From JABCZZ01 sp964454545 (lineage in GTDB: Bacteria > Pseudomonadota > Alphaproteobacteria > Rickettsiales > JABCZZ01), in the NCBI GenBank assembly GCA_964454545.1, contig CAYVTI010000001.1:31291-95290 (forward strand): a stretch of DNA of 64,000 bases. The letters run 5' to 3'. Below the pieces are notes generated by a model. It did no database searches and was not told where the DNA came from. It was given only the letters and a program-made list of their open reading frames with translations. The position numbers were made by a program, and so were the translations under genes. Below are positions 18,443 through 26,665 of this stretch, one piece after another. The number at the start of each line of letters is the position of its first letter. Positions within the stretch are counted from its first letter, which is position 1.

Positions 18443-18682
18443 ATGAAAAAGCATATAAAAATAGTAAGTTCTCTCGTTATTGTTGCGCTTCTTGCAGCCT
18501 GTGGCGACACACCCGGTCAACGTGCCCTCTCGGGCGGCGCGATTGGGGCAGGAACCGGCGCGGTGGGAGCTGCGGTGCTGGATGCGAATCCTGTGGCCGG
18601 AGCATTGATAGGCGGCGCTGCGGGTGCGGTTACCGGCGCAGTGACCACTAAGAAACAAATCAATCTTGGCGATATCAAGTAA
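18443..18682 (+). CDS. Small glycine-zipper lipoprotein
   Basis: 79 residues. The signal peptide ends in a lipobox (LLAAC, cysteine at about 21), followed by alternating glycine-zipper hydrophobic segments (GGAIGAGTGAVGAAVL, GALIGGAAGAVTGAV) and a short polar end. Such proteins (OmpA-like/SlyB-like or YMGG zipper type) are small envelope lipoproteins of uncertain function. The start is fixed by a very strong GGAGG ribosome site. An upstream in-frame start at 18374 would spoil the lipoprotein signal. A 16-nt gap separates it from the next gene, so both are likely co-transcribed. Confidence 0.78.
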   Translation: MKKHIKIVSSLVIVALLAACGDTPGQRALSGGAIGAGTGAVGAAVLDANPVAGALIGGAAGAVTGAVTTKKQINLGDIK

Positions 18683-18698
18683 GTTGCCGTAGCAGATA

Positions 18699-19376
18699 AT
18701 GACAGACATTAAGCCGGGCATTTCAAGACCGATCTGGATAATATCCTGTGCAGTATCCCTTATTGTGGGAATTATAGGCACGGTTTTGTATCATAATACT
18801 GTCATAAGCCATGAATCACAACGCAGCCGTGATCCGTGGATAGTCCTGTCCACGCCTTCTGATAATGATGAAGCCGTGCTTACCTACTCTTCCGACGCCC
18901 TGTTCAAATCCGATATTAAACTGCCGCCTGTAAAATCACTGACAGGCAAGGCAAAGTTCATTCTGGATGCGACATCCAGAAATGAGGCGAACATAAAGCT
19001 GGGATATATTGTTGACACGGATATTGCCCCGCTTGACACTGCAAAACTTCCGGATAAATACAAGCCTGTCGCGGAAAACCCTGGGGATAAGAAACCTCCG
19101 TTAGATGCGGTATATTATGACGTGGTTTTCTACTTCATCCTGAAGGATAAGGATGGCTTCCCGCTGATGAAGGTTACAAGCAATAAGGAGACCGTGCATT
19201 CCGGCGCCGTCAATCATTTCCAGCTTTTCGCGAAAACCTACATACCGCAGCAGATAGCTTCCAGCACAAAGATAATTAATGTGCGGATGGAAGCGATAAA
19301 ATGCATGACTTGCTCGCCTGATCATGAAGACGAACAAAAACCAGTGCGCAGGCGGCACTCGCTGTTTCCATTATAA
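18699..19376 (+). CDS. Hypothetical single-pass membrane protein with periplasmic domain
   Basis: Not recognised. 225 residues: short cytoplasmic N-terminus, one membrane helix (about 12-33, IWIISCAVSLIVGIIGTVLY), then a mixed beta-rich soluble part containing YYDVVFYFILKDKDGFPL, possibly an immunoglobulin-like or FxLYD-type fold. The end has a CMTC pair and a basic tail RRRHS. It follows the small lipoprotein by 16 nt and is probably its operon partner. The 3' end lies just before a palindromic repeat. Confidence 0.65.
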   Translation: MTDIKPGISRPIWIISCAVSLIVGIIGTVLYHNTVISHESQRSRDPWIVLSTPSDNDEAVLTYSSDALFKSDIKLPPVKSLTGKAKFILDATSRNEANIKLGYIVDTDIAPLDTAKLPDKYKPVAENPGDKKPPLDAVYYDVVFYFILKDKDGFPLMKVTSNKETVHSGAVNHFQLFAKTYIPQQIASSTKIINVRMEAIKCMTCSPDHEDEQKPVRRRHSLFPL

Positions 19377-19384
19377 TAAAACGT

Positions 19385-19502
19385 CATTGCGGACGTAGCT
19401 ATTTGTCCGCCGAAGCTTAAAAGAGCGAAGGAGAAAACAATCCAGACTTCTAAATCCCGCGCAAGCGGGAATGACGAAATCTGGATTGCTTCCCTCGCAA
19501 TG
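19385..19502. repeat. Nested inverted repeat element (palindromic intergenic repeat)
   Basis: Three concentric pairings: CATTGCG (19385-19391) with CGCAATG (19496-19502); CAATCCAGA (19438-19446) with TCTGGATTG (19480-19488); and a hairpin TCCCGC-GCAA-GCGGGA (19455-19470). It fills the gap between two convergent genes and may also terminate both. Related hairpins with the same 'CGGGAATGAC' style ends occur at 20155, 27963, 47923 and 54953. Confidence 0.75.
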
Positions 19503-19506
19503 ATGC

Positions 19507-20145
19507 CTAAGCCACATCCTTCTGCTTGCTGGGATGCGCTTCGATAAATGCCGGGTGCTGGCTGCAGTTTTCAGCAATGTGCAGAATATTCGGAAACGGG
19601 GTAAGATCGCATTTAAACCGCTGGGCATTAAATAACTGCGGAATCAGGCAGCAGTCAGCCATAGTTGGTGTATCACCATAGCAGAAACGTCCCGCCTTTT
19701 TTTCCTGCACGAGGATTTTTTCAAATGCCGCAAGACCGTCATTAACCCAGTGCTGCACCCATTTCTGCCGGGCATCCTTATCCTGCTTCAATTCCACTTC
19801 AAGATACTTGCGCACCTTGAGATTGCCAAACGGAGAAATGTCGGCAGCTACCACCAGCGCCAGTTCACGCACATAGGCACGCGCAAACGGGTCTTTGGGC
19901 AGGATGGCAGGCGCAGGATAGTTTTCCTCCAGATATTCCATGATAGCAAGCGACTGGCTCAGCTTATGCCCTTTATCGATCAGTGCCGGCACCACCATCT
20001 GCGGGTTGACAGCAGCATAAGCGCTGTTTTCTTGCTCGCCTTTGGTCAGGTTGATATACTCCATCTCCGGCTTGAGCCCTTTAAGCGAAAGCGCGATACG
20101 CGCCCGGTAGGATGCGGAAGACTGGAAATAAGTATAGAGTTTCAT
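19507..20145 (-). CDS. maiA: Maleylacetoacetate isomerase (zeta-class glutathione S-transferase)
   Basis: Glutathione-dependent isomerisation of maleylacetoacetate to fumarylacetoacetate in phenylalanine/tyrosine breakdown. The 212 residues are the usual length. The N-terminal thioredoxin fold carries the zeta-class motif SSASYRARIAL (residues 9-19), the cis-proline region QMVVPALI and the glutathione-binding QSLAIMEYLEENYP. The C-terminal helical domain has GDTPTMADCCLIPQLFNAQRF. It is the last gene of the leftward hppD-hmgA-fahA-maiA series, separated from fahA by about 120 nt that hold a palindromic repeat, so it may need its own promoter or read-through. Confidence 0.93.
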   Translation of the reverse strand: MKLYTYFQSSASYRARIALSLKGLKPEMEYINLTKGEQENSAYAAVNPQMVVPALIDKGHKLSQSLAIMEYLEENYPAPAILPKDPFARAYVRELALVVAADISPFGNLKVRKYLEVELKQDKDARQKWVQHWVNDGLAAFEKILVQEKKAGRFCYGDTPTMADCCLIPQLFNAQRFKCDLTPFPNILHIAENCSQHPAFIEAHPSKQKDVA

Positions 20146-20154
20146 GCGTTAGAA

Positions 20155-20261
20155 CTGTCATCCCGGCCAGCGTGAGCAGCAAAGTTGCAAACAAGCGCAA
20201 GCCGGGATCTCGCGCTACACGTCGTGAATTTACAAGATCCCCGCTTTCGCGGGGATGACAG
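20155..20261. repeat. Palindromic intergenic repeat between maiA and fahA
   Basis: CTGTCATCCC (20155-20164) is the reverse complement of GGGATGACAG (20252-20261), enclosing a hairpin ATCCCCGC-TTTC-GCGGGGAT (20237-20256) and a second GC-rich stem near 20163-20207. The structure is of the same type as the repeat at 19385. It sits within the catabolic operon. Confidence 0.75.
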
Positions 20262-20266
20262 ATATC

Positions 20267-21268
20267 CTAAGCCCGCTCCGCTTGCAAAGCATATCTGGTC
20301 ACTTTCTGATCAATGGTTCCAAAAATCGACTTACCGGATTTATCCAGCATTTCGATCCTCACCGTATCGCCAAAATGCATGAACGGAGTTTTTGATTCAC
20401 CCGTTTCCATTTTCTCCAGGATACGCTTCTCGACGATGCAGGACGAACCTACCGAACGATCTTTATTGGACACGGTGCCGGAACCGACAATGCTGCCTGC
20501 GCACAAATAGCGCGTCCTTGCCGCATGCGCGATAAGCGCCGGAAAATCGAATACCATATCCACACCCGCATTCGGCCTACCGAACAGTTCACCGTTATAA
20601 TGCGTAACAAGCGGCAGATGCACCTTGCCGCCATCCCATGCATCGCCAAGCTCATCAGGCGTTACCGCAACCGGCGAAAAAGCGCTGGCAGGCTTGCACT
20701 GGAAGAAGCCAAACCCTTTCTGCAATTCCGGCATGGCAAGATAACGCAGCGACACATCATTTACCAGCATAAGAAGTTTGACATGTTTGCGCGCATCGGC
20801 GGGAGTCACTCCCATCGGCACGTCATCAGTGACTACGGTGATTTCTGCCTCGAAGTCTATCCCCCATGCCTCATCACCAAGCGGAATATCGTCATACGGG
20901 GCAAGGAACGAATCCGAGCCGCCCTGATACATCAGCGGATCGGTCCAGAAGCTCTGCGGCATATCCACCCCGCGCGACTTGCGCACGAGTTCCACATGGT
21001 TGACATAGGCCGAACCGTCCGCCCACTGATAGGCACGCGGCAATGGCGATGCCGCTTCATACGGATTAAATACAAACGCGCCTTTGGCTTTGCCTGCGCT
21101 CAGTTCATCATATGCCTTGCGCAGCCTGCTCTCCACTACTGTCCAATTATCAAGCGCCGCCTGCATGGTGGATGCAATCTCAGGCACTGTCACCGCCTGC
21201 GTGAGATCTTTATTAACAACAACCAGCGTGCCGTCACGGCCACCGGTTTTAAGACTTGCGAGTTTCAT
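20267..21268 (-). CDS. fahA: Fumarylacetoacetase / fumarylacetoacetate hydrolase
   Basis: Cleaves fumarylacetoacetate to fumarate and acetoacetate, the last step of homogentisate breakdown. 333 residues from the ATG at 21268, which overlaps the hmgA stop (ATGA). The FAH fold shows the metal ligands in WGIDFEAEITVVTDDV and the conserved LMLVNDVSLR, followed by FFQCKPASAFSPVAVTPDEL and SIVGSGTVSNKD. This is the shorter bacterial form, not the 420-residue animal type. An in-frame extension to 21304 would run inside hmgA and is rejected. Gene order supports the function strongly. Confidence 0.92.
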   Translation of the reverse strand: MKLASLKTGGRDGTLVVVNKDLTQAVTVPEIASTMQAALDNWTVVESRLRKAYDELSAGKAKGAFVFNPYEAASPLPRAYQWADGSAYVNHVELVRKSRGVDMPQSFWTDPLMYQGGSDSFLAPYDDIPLGDEAWGIDFEAEITVVTDDVPMGVTPADARKHVKLLMLVNDVSLRYLAMPELQKGFGFFQCKPASAFSPVAVTPDELGDAWDGGKVHLPLVTHYNGELFGRPNAGVDMVFDFPALIAHAARTRYLCAGSIVGSGTVSNKDRSVGSSCIVEKRILEKMETGESKTPFMHFGDTVRIEMLDKSGKSIFGTIDQKVTRYALQAERA

Positions 21269-22392
21269 GCTTTTTCCTTCCAGCTGTCTACGTATCCACT
21301 CCATTCCACCGCCGATGCCTCAGCGGCAATCTCCACGGCGTCACGCGTATCCACCATCACCGCCACTTCGTCGGTTTCCTTGCGTGCAGCCGTCTGGCCG
21401 ATCTTAAACGCGCCCGGATGCGGCCCATGCGCAAATCCCGCCGGGTGCAGCGTAATCATACCGGGATGGATATTGTCGCGGCTGAAGAACTGGCCGCGGT
21501 GATAAAAAATAATCTCGTCGAAATCGTTGTTGGAATGAAAGAACGGAATCTTGAGCGCACCCGGATCGGTCTCGATGGGGCGCGGCGCGAAAGTACAGAC
21601 AACGAAACGGTTTGCAAGAAAAGTGGTATGCGCTGAAGGCGGCAGATGATAGCGGTGGCTCATCAGCGGCCTGATGTCGCGCCAGTTGACGCGCACCGGC
21701 AGGTGATCGCCGCGCCACCCCACCACATCCAGCGGATTGAAAGGAAAGGTGACTGCGGAAGTGCGGTTATGGCGCTTGATAACCACGCGCCATTCTTTCT
21801 CGTCCATCTGCGCCTTGTAGGCTTCGTCAAGCTGCGGTACGTCGAGTATGGCCGGATCAAATATGGCGTTCTCACCCACCATGCCTTTGTCGGGAAGGCG
21901 GTAACCGTCATTCGTCGCCTCAATCAGCAGGAATTTTGCCTGTCCCTTGCACTCCAGGCGCCATTTCAAGCCACGCGGAAGCACGATATAATCGCCGTCG
22001 CGGAACGAAAGGTGGCCGAAATCGCAGAACAGCTCCCCTTCCCCGTCATGCACGAATAGCAATTCATCACCGTCGGCATTGGTGACAAGGTGATCCATTT
22101 TACCGGAAGTTTCCCAGTAACGGAATTTGACGGCATTATTATGAAATACGGGCGTCACGTTCCACGGCGTGGAGGTAGTCTTTCCCACCTTGGTCATATC
22201 GAACGCGCGCGGCCGCAACTCGCCTTCCCATTTCACCCATCCGGTCGGCTTGTGTTTATGGTAAAGATGGCTTACGGGACCGAAAAACCCCTCGCGCCCG
22301 AATTCACGTTCGAACGTGCCTTCCGGCAGATCGCAATGGGCCTGACGTGAGGCATCCCCCTCGATGCGCGGAAAGGAAATGTATTTCTTCAT
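21265..22392 (-). CDS. hmgA: Homogentisate 1,2-dioxygenase (short bacterial form)
   Basis: Fe(II) cupin dioxygenase that opens the homogentisate ring to maleylacetoacetate. 375 residues, shorter than the approximately 430-residue classical enzyme but similar to a known bacterial group. Features: N-terminal KKYISFPRIEG, GFFGPVSHLYHKH, and the iron-site region with PPSAHTTF, FHSNNDFDEIIFYHRG and LHPAGFAHGPHPG. It lies 11 nt downstream of hppD and overlaps fahA by 4 nt, forming one transcription unit. Confidence 0.93.
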   Translation of the reverse strand: MKKYISFPRIEGDASRQAHCDLPEGTFEREFGREGFFGPVSHLYHKHKPTGWVKWEGELRPRAFDMTKVGKTTSTPWNVTPVFHNNAVKFRYWETSGKMDHLVTNADGDELLFVHDGEGELFCDFGHLSFRDGDYIVLPRGLKWRLECKGQAKFLLIEATNDGYRLPDKGMVGENAIFDPAILDVPQLDEAYKAQMDEKEWRVVIKRHNRTSAVTFPFNPLDVVGWRGDHLPVRVNWRDIRPLMSHRYHLPPSAHTTFLANRFVVCTFAPRPIETDPGALKIPFFHSNNDFDEIIFYHRGQFFSRDNIHPGMITLHPAGFAHGPHPGAFKIGQTAARKETDEVAVMVDTRDAVEIAAEASAVEWSGYVDSWKEKA

Positions 22393-22403
22393 ATGCCTGT
22401 ACC

Positions 22404-23504
22404 TTATGCTTCAAGCACGCCGCGTTTGATCTGATCCTGTTCGATCGACTCAAACAATGCCCTGAAATTGCCCTCGCCGAATCCTTCATCTCCCTTGCGC
22501 TGGATGACTTCGAAGAAAATCGGCCCGATAACGGTGTTGGTGAATATCTGAAGCAATAATCCTCCGTCTTTTTTGCCCGGTGCGGACTCAGGCGCGCCGT
22601 CGATGAGGATACCGTTTCTCTTCATCCTGATTAAATTCTCGCCGTGCCCCGTGAGCCTGTTGTCCACATTAGTATAATAGGTTTCCGGTGGAGGCGGCAT
22701 AAAATCCACGCCCTGTTTTCTCAGCATTTCCACCGACTTGTAAATATCATCCGTGCCCAGCGCGATATGCTGGATCCCCTCGCCCTTATATTGGCGCAGG
22801 AATTCCTCAATCTGCGACTTATCATCCGCCGATTCATTGATCGGTATGCGGATTTTGCCGCAAGGGCTCGTCATCGCTTTGCTGTAAAGCCCGGTGAGTT
22901 TTCCCTCAATGTCGAAATAGCGTATCTGGCGGAAATTAAATACGCGGGTGTAGTAATCCGCCCAGACATCCATGTTACCACGGCTCACGTTATGGGTCAG
23001 GTGATCGATATAAGTAAGCCCCGCCCCCGCCGGATTCTTCTCCACGCCCGGCAGATAATTGAAATCCACGTCATAAATGGTTTGCTCGCCGTAACGATCC
23101 ACCAGATAAATCAGGCTACCACCGATACCCTTTATGGCCGGGATATGCAACTCCATCGGCCCGACTTGCGTTTCATACGTTTCGATACCCAGCTGTTTCG
23201 CACGTTTGATAGCCTGCCCGGCATCATGCACGCGAAAGGCCATCGCAACCGCGGAAGGCCCATGCTCGTTATAAAAACCGGCGGCATGGCTGCCCTGTTC
23301 GGCGTTCAGGATGAAATTGATGTCTCCCTGACGGTAAAGAGTGACATTCTTGGAGCGGTGCCTGGCAACCGGCTTGAATCCCATTTTTTCAAACAGGGAA
23401 TGCAGCATCGCAGGCTCAAGCGAAGCGTATTCGACAAACTCAAAGCCATCCGTCCCCATGGGATTGACCACGGAGGTTATGGGAAGTGGTGTTTCAGTAT
23501 TCAT
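22404..23504 (-). CDS. hppD: 4-hydroxyphenylpyruvate dioxygenase
   Basis: Converts 4-hydroxyphenylpyruvate to homogentisate. The 366 residues have two vicinal-oxygen-chelate domains. The active C-terminal domain contains the iron ligands in YIDHLTHNV, QHIALGTDDI and GPIFFEVIQRKGDEGFGEGNFRALFESIE, the last being the diagnostic end of the enzyme. It is the first gene of the leftward catabolic operon, divergent from phhA across 109 nt. Tyrosine aminotransferase, which should supply its substrate, is not in the window. Confidence 0.96.
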   Translation of the reverse strand: MNTETPLPITSVVNPMGTDGFEFVEYASLEPAMLHSLFEKMGFKPVARHRSKNVTLYRQGDINFILNAEQGSHAAGFYNEHGPSAVAMAFRVHDAGQAIKRAKQLGIETYETQVGPMELHIPAIKGIGGSLIYLVDRYGEQTIYDVDFNYLPGVEKNPAGAGLTYIDHLTHNVSRGNMDVWADYYTRVFNFRQIRYFDIEGKLTGLYSKAMTSPCGKIRIPINESADDKSQIEEFLRQYKGEGIQHIALGTDDIYKSVEMLRKQGVDFMPPPPETYYTNVDNRLTGHGENLIRMKRNGILIDGAPESAPGKKDGGLLLQIFTNTVIGPIFFEVIQRKGDEGFGEGNFRALFESIEQDQIKRGVLEA

Positions 23505-23555
23505 AATAATGTAAATATAGTGAGGTTTTCACAGCCAATCAATAGGTAATAATAA

Positions 23556-23592
23556 TTGCCCATTTACCGTTTATTCCTTATAATTATTATAA
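23556..23592 (+). promoter_or_regulatory. phhA promoter with overlapping perfect palindrome
   Basis: TTGCCC (23556-23561) and TATAAT (23579-23584) are 17 nt apart, a near-consensus sigma70 promoter ending 30 nt before the phhA ATG. The -10 lies within a perfect 15-nt dyad, TTATAATTATTATAA (23578-23592), which also presents TATAAT on the minus strand. The dyad could be an operator controlling both the phhA and hppD directions; this is inference. Confidence 0.6.
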
Positions 23593-23613
23593 ATAAGTCT
23601 TGCGAGGTAGATC

Positions 23614-24456
23614 ATGCGCTTTGAACAGCATCCCGCCGACATGAAGGACGACTATACCTGTGAACAGCACCCGGAAAATTACACGGAGCAGGATCACGTA
23701 ATCTGGCGGGAGCTTTTTAACCGCCAGTCGAAACTGCTGGCAGGACGCGCGTGCAATGAGTATCTCCAAAGCCTGCCCAGACTGGGAGTCACTGCAGAAG
23801 GCATACCTGACTTCCGCCGGATGAGCGAAATACTTGAAAAAACCACGGGCTGGCGTATCGTTACCGTGCCCGGCCTGATCCCCGGCTCCGCATTCCATGC
23901 GCATCTCGCCAAACGCCAGTTTCCCGTCACCTTCTGGATTCGCTCGCGCGAGCAGATTGATTACCTTGCCGAGCCTGACATATTCCACGATCTTTTCGGC
24001 CATGTGCCCATGCTGATGAACCCGGTATTCGCCAACTACATGCAGGAGTTCGGCAAAGGCGGCGTCAAGGCTGCCGGGCTTGACGCCATCAAGTTTCTTG
24101 ACCGCCTCTACTGGTATACGGTGGAATTCGGCCTGATAAAAACGCCGGACGGATTGCGTATCTATGGCTCAGGCATAGTTTCATCTAAAACTGAATCTAT
24201 CTACTGCCTTGAGGACAAACGCCCGTACCGCCTCGGCTTCGATCTGAAACGCATCATGCGCACGCATTACCGCTATGATAAACTGCAGGAGAGTTACTTC
24301 GTCATTGATAACTTTGAGCAGCTTTTTGAAGCTACCCACCCCGATTTCACGCCCATATACAAGGAAATCCAGCCGCTTGGAGATATAGAGCCTTATATTA
24401 CCCTGCCAGACGACACAATATTCAGTGAAGGCACGGTCGCAAAGGAACAGCACTGA
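23614..24456 (+). CDS. phhA: Phenylalanine 4-monooxygenase
   Basis: Tetrahydrobiopterin- and iron-dependent hydroxylation of phenylalanine to tyrosine. 280 residues, the usual bacterial size, without the regulatory domain of animal enzymes. The iron ligands are visible: H125 and H130 in PDIFHDLFGHVP, and E171 in YWYTVEFGL. A GAGG ribosome site lies 6 nt before the ATG. It faces away from hppD-hmgA-fahA-maiA, with a shared control region. No pterin carbinolamine dehydratase (phhB) is adjacent, so cofactor recycling must be encoded elsewhere. Confidence 0.96.
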   Translation: MRFEQHPADMKDDYTCEQHPENYTEQDHVIWRELFNRQSKLLAGRACNEYLQSLPRLGVTAEGIPDFRRMSEILEKTTGWRIVTVPGLIPGSAFHAHLAKRQFPVTFWIRSREQIDYLAEPDIFHDLFGHVPMLMNPVFANYMQEFGKGGVKAAGLDAIKFLDRLYWYTVEFGLIKTPDGLRIYGSGIVSSKTESIYCLEDKRPYRLGFDLKRIMRTHYRYDKLQESYFVIDNFEQLFEATHPDFTPIYKEIQPLGDIEPYITLPDDTIFSEGTVAKEQH

Positions 24457-24552
24457 TACCATAGCAATATACTGATAAATAATAATATTATAACCTATGC
24501 CTTTCTTATTGTAATAATATCTTAATTTTACTGCCTGCCCAAATCTGATAAT

Positions 24553-25662
24553 ATGGCAAGACAAGGAAACAGCAGTAATTTTATGCCTGAGGCGACAGAA
24601 GAAAAAAAGCAGCACACTGCTCCCGAAGAAAAGAAACCTGCAAAACCATCCGGTGAGCCTTTCGGCCTGCTTGAAGAAGACCGCCCGATGCTGCCCGGCG
24701 AAAGCAAAGTTCCGGAACAGCAGGAAGTTTCCGCACATCATAAGACAACCGGTGAAAAAGCGTATGACCGGATCCAGTTCGCCATAGGCAACGTCTTCAT
24801 CCTCTTTTTCACCGCCGTCATCGCCTACGTGGCAAAATACGGCAAGGATAAATACGGCCCCGTTCCCAATGTATTCCGGAAATTCCAGGACTGGCTTTAC
24901 GACAAGCTGCTTCACAACAAGGTATTCCCTCTGGAAGAGAAAGGCGAATTCGCCAAGCGCATGGCAGGCGCAACCGCAGGCACCATGGTATTGTTTCACG
25001 GCGGCAACCTGTTTGCCCCCGCCATGCGCTGGCTGGAAAACAACCGCGAGAAAATTGCTACCGCCATCAACAAGCGCTGGGGTAAACCGGGAGAAGTCGA
25101 AGCCGGGCATGAACGCCTCAAGGATGCTCCAAAACAAAGCTGGGGAGATGTCATAAAAGGCCGTATTGCCGCATGGCTTATCGTGTTCGCTTCTTTTGCC
25201 ACGGCAGATACCATCCTGGGCAAAGATAAGAAAACCGGCATGTATAAATTCGACAAATACGAGGAATGGTTCGGCAGGAAGGTGGCCGGATTGGTCCCCA
25301 GCGGCAAGGAGTTGTCCAAGGTTCCGATGGAACAGCCGCTAAACCCGGCGCAAAGTAGTAATTCCGCATACCGCTTCAGCAAGATTCTCGCGCTGGATTT
25401 ATACGCGACCAGCGCCGCTCTCATCATATGGAATTTCGTGAGCAGGCTTTCCGCCAGCCTCAGGTCCAAATCACCGGAAACGCCTTCCGATATGGTTAGC
25501 GGCAAAACGCCGAGAGAAGAACAGACCGTTGCTTCCGAGATGAAAGAGAATGATACTAACGAGAAAAAAACATCTTTCGCGTCACAGGAACGCAACCAGA
25601 AGAAGGATTTCATCACCCGAGCGACCGCTGTCCCTTCCGCTGACGCAAGTCCGGCTGTTTAG
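24553..25662 (+). CDS. Hypothetical membrane protein, charged termini
   Basis: Not recognised. 369 residues: a charged Glu/Lys/Pro-rich N-terminus (about 1-75), a hydrophobic segment (FAIGNVFILFFTAVIAYVA, about 76-95), a central basic helical part with a second weak hydrophobic segment (MAGATAGTMVLFHGGNLF), a third (GRIAAWLIVFASFATADTIL, about 203-222) and a fourth near residue 285 (LDLYATSAALIIWNFV), then a long polar Lys/Glu/Ser tail. Neither the first ATG nor the alternative at 24583 has a clear ribosome site. Base use resembles the neighbours. It stands alone between phhA and plsC. Function unknown. Confidence 0.6.
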   Translation: MARQGNSSNFMPEATEEKKQHTAPEEKKPAKPSGEPFGLLEEDRPMLPGESKVPEQQEVSAHHKTTGEKAYDRIQFAIGNVFILFFTAVIAYVAKYGKDKYGPVPNVFRKFQDWLYDKLLHNKVFPLEEKGEFAKRMAGATAGTMVLFHGGNLFAPAMRWLENNREKIATAINKRWGKPGEVEAGHERLKDAPKQSWGDVIKGRIAAWLIVFASFATADTILGKDKKTGMYKFDKYEEWFGRKVAGLVPSGKELSKVPMEQPLNPAQSSNSAYRFSKILALDLYATSAALIIWNFVSRLSASLRSKSPETPSDMVSGKTPREEQTVASEMKENDTNEKKTSFASQERNQKKDFITRATAVPSADASPAV

Positions 25663-25877
25663 GTTCTAACATAAAAAATATGGCAGATAAAACAGAGGAT
25701 AGCGGATTAAAGCGGCTAAATGCTATAGTCAAACCTATAATACCACATATAAAACATCATATAGATACTCCATTCCCATTTTGCCATCATGACAAATCCC
25801 CAACCACAAAACGGCAAAAATAGTTTCTCCGATTATAACGGATTGCGTAATCAAACGGCGTGAGATAATCCTGTCTC

Positions 25878-26573
25878 ATGTTCATACGTTCTCTCATCTT
25901 CAATATTGCTTTCTGGCTATGGATTGCGGTTCTGGGACTAGCCGGATTGCCCTTCGCATTCCTATACCGTCCCTTTTCCTTCATGGTAGCGCGCATCTGG
26001 GGAAAAGGCTCCCTGTGGCTGCTGCGAGTCATCTGCAACATAACATATGAAGTGCGCGGGCGGCAAAACATTCCAAAGCATGCAGCCATCATAGCCTCCA
26101 AACACCAGTCGGCGTGGGACACTATTATTTTCTGGGTGCTGCTTAATTGTCCGGCCTATGTATTAAAGCGGGAACTCCTCTTTTTTCCCATTTTCGGCTG
26201 GCACCTCCTGTTGCTTAAAAACATCTATATAGATCGTAAATCCGGGGCATCGGCAATAAAGCGGATGCTGCGTGAAGCGGAAACGCGGGTAAAAGAAAGC
26301 AGGCAGATAGTCATTTTCCCCGAAGGCACGCGCACATTGCCGGGCGCAGCGCCTGCATACCAACCCGGAGTCGCCGCGCTTTACCAGCATCTGAAGCTGC
26401 CTGTCGTGCCTGTAGCGCTTAATTCAGGACATCTTTGGCAAAAGAACGCATTTACAAAAAAGCCGGGGGTCATTACAATCGAGTTCATGGAAAATATCAC
26501 ACCCGGCATGAAAAACCGGGACTTTCTGGTCAGACTGCAAAATATCATTGAAGAAAAAAACCAGAAGCTTTAA
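25878..26573 (+). CDS. plsC: 1-acyl-sn-glycerol-3-phosphate acyltransferase
   Basis: Membrane-bound enzyme that adds the second acyl chain to make phosphatidic acid. 231 residues with an N-terminal hydrophobic helix (about 5-30). The acyltransferase motifs are present: HQSAWD (H76-D81, the H-x4-D catalytic pair), FPEGTRTLPG (147-156) and the proline-containing LPVVPVALNSG. The 215 nt upstream contain no other recognised gene; a 47-codon reading frame there is listed as rejected. The next gene, gltA, has its own leader. Confidence 0.9.
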   Translation: MFIRSLIFNIAFWLWIAVLGLAGLPFAFLYRPFSFMVARIWGKGSLWLLRVICNITYEVRGRQNIPKHAAIIASKHQSAWDTIIFWVLLNCPAYVLKRELLFFPIFGWHLLLLKNIYIDRKSGASAIKRMLREAETRVKESRQIVIFPEGTRTLPGAAPAYQPGVAALYQHLKLPVVPVALNSGHLWQKNAFTKKPGVITIEFMENITPGMKNRDFLVRLQNIIEEKNQKL

Positions 26574-26665
26574 CGATTTAGTAACATTTCCACTTTACTA
26601 TGCGGGTAATAAGTTCATGTCCGCACAATCCGGACAGTAATAGAAATTTATCAGGAGGAATACCC

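Noticed and set aside
25680..25823. 47-codon open frame upstream of plsC (MADKTEDSGLK...)
   Set aside because: No ribosome site, no recognisable motif and AT-rich, promoter-like composition; could be chance.
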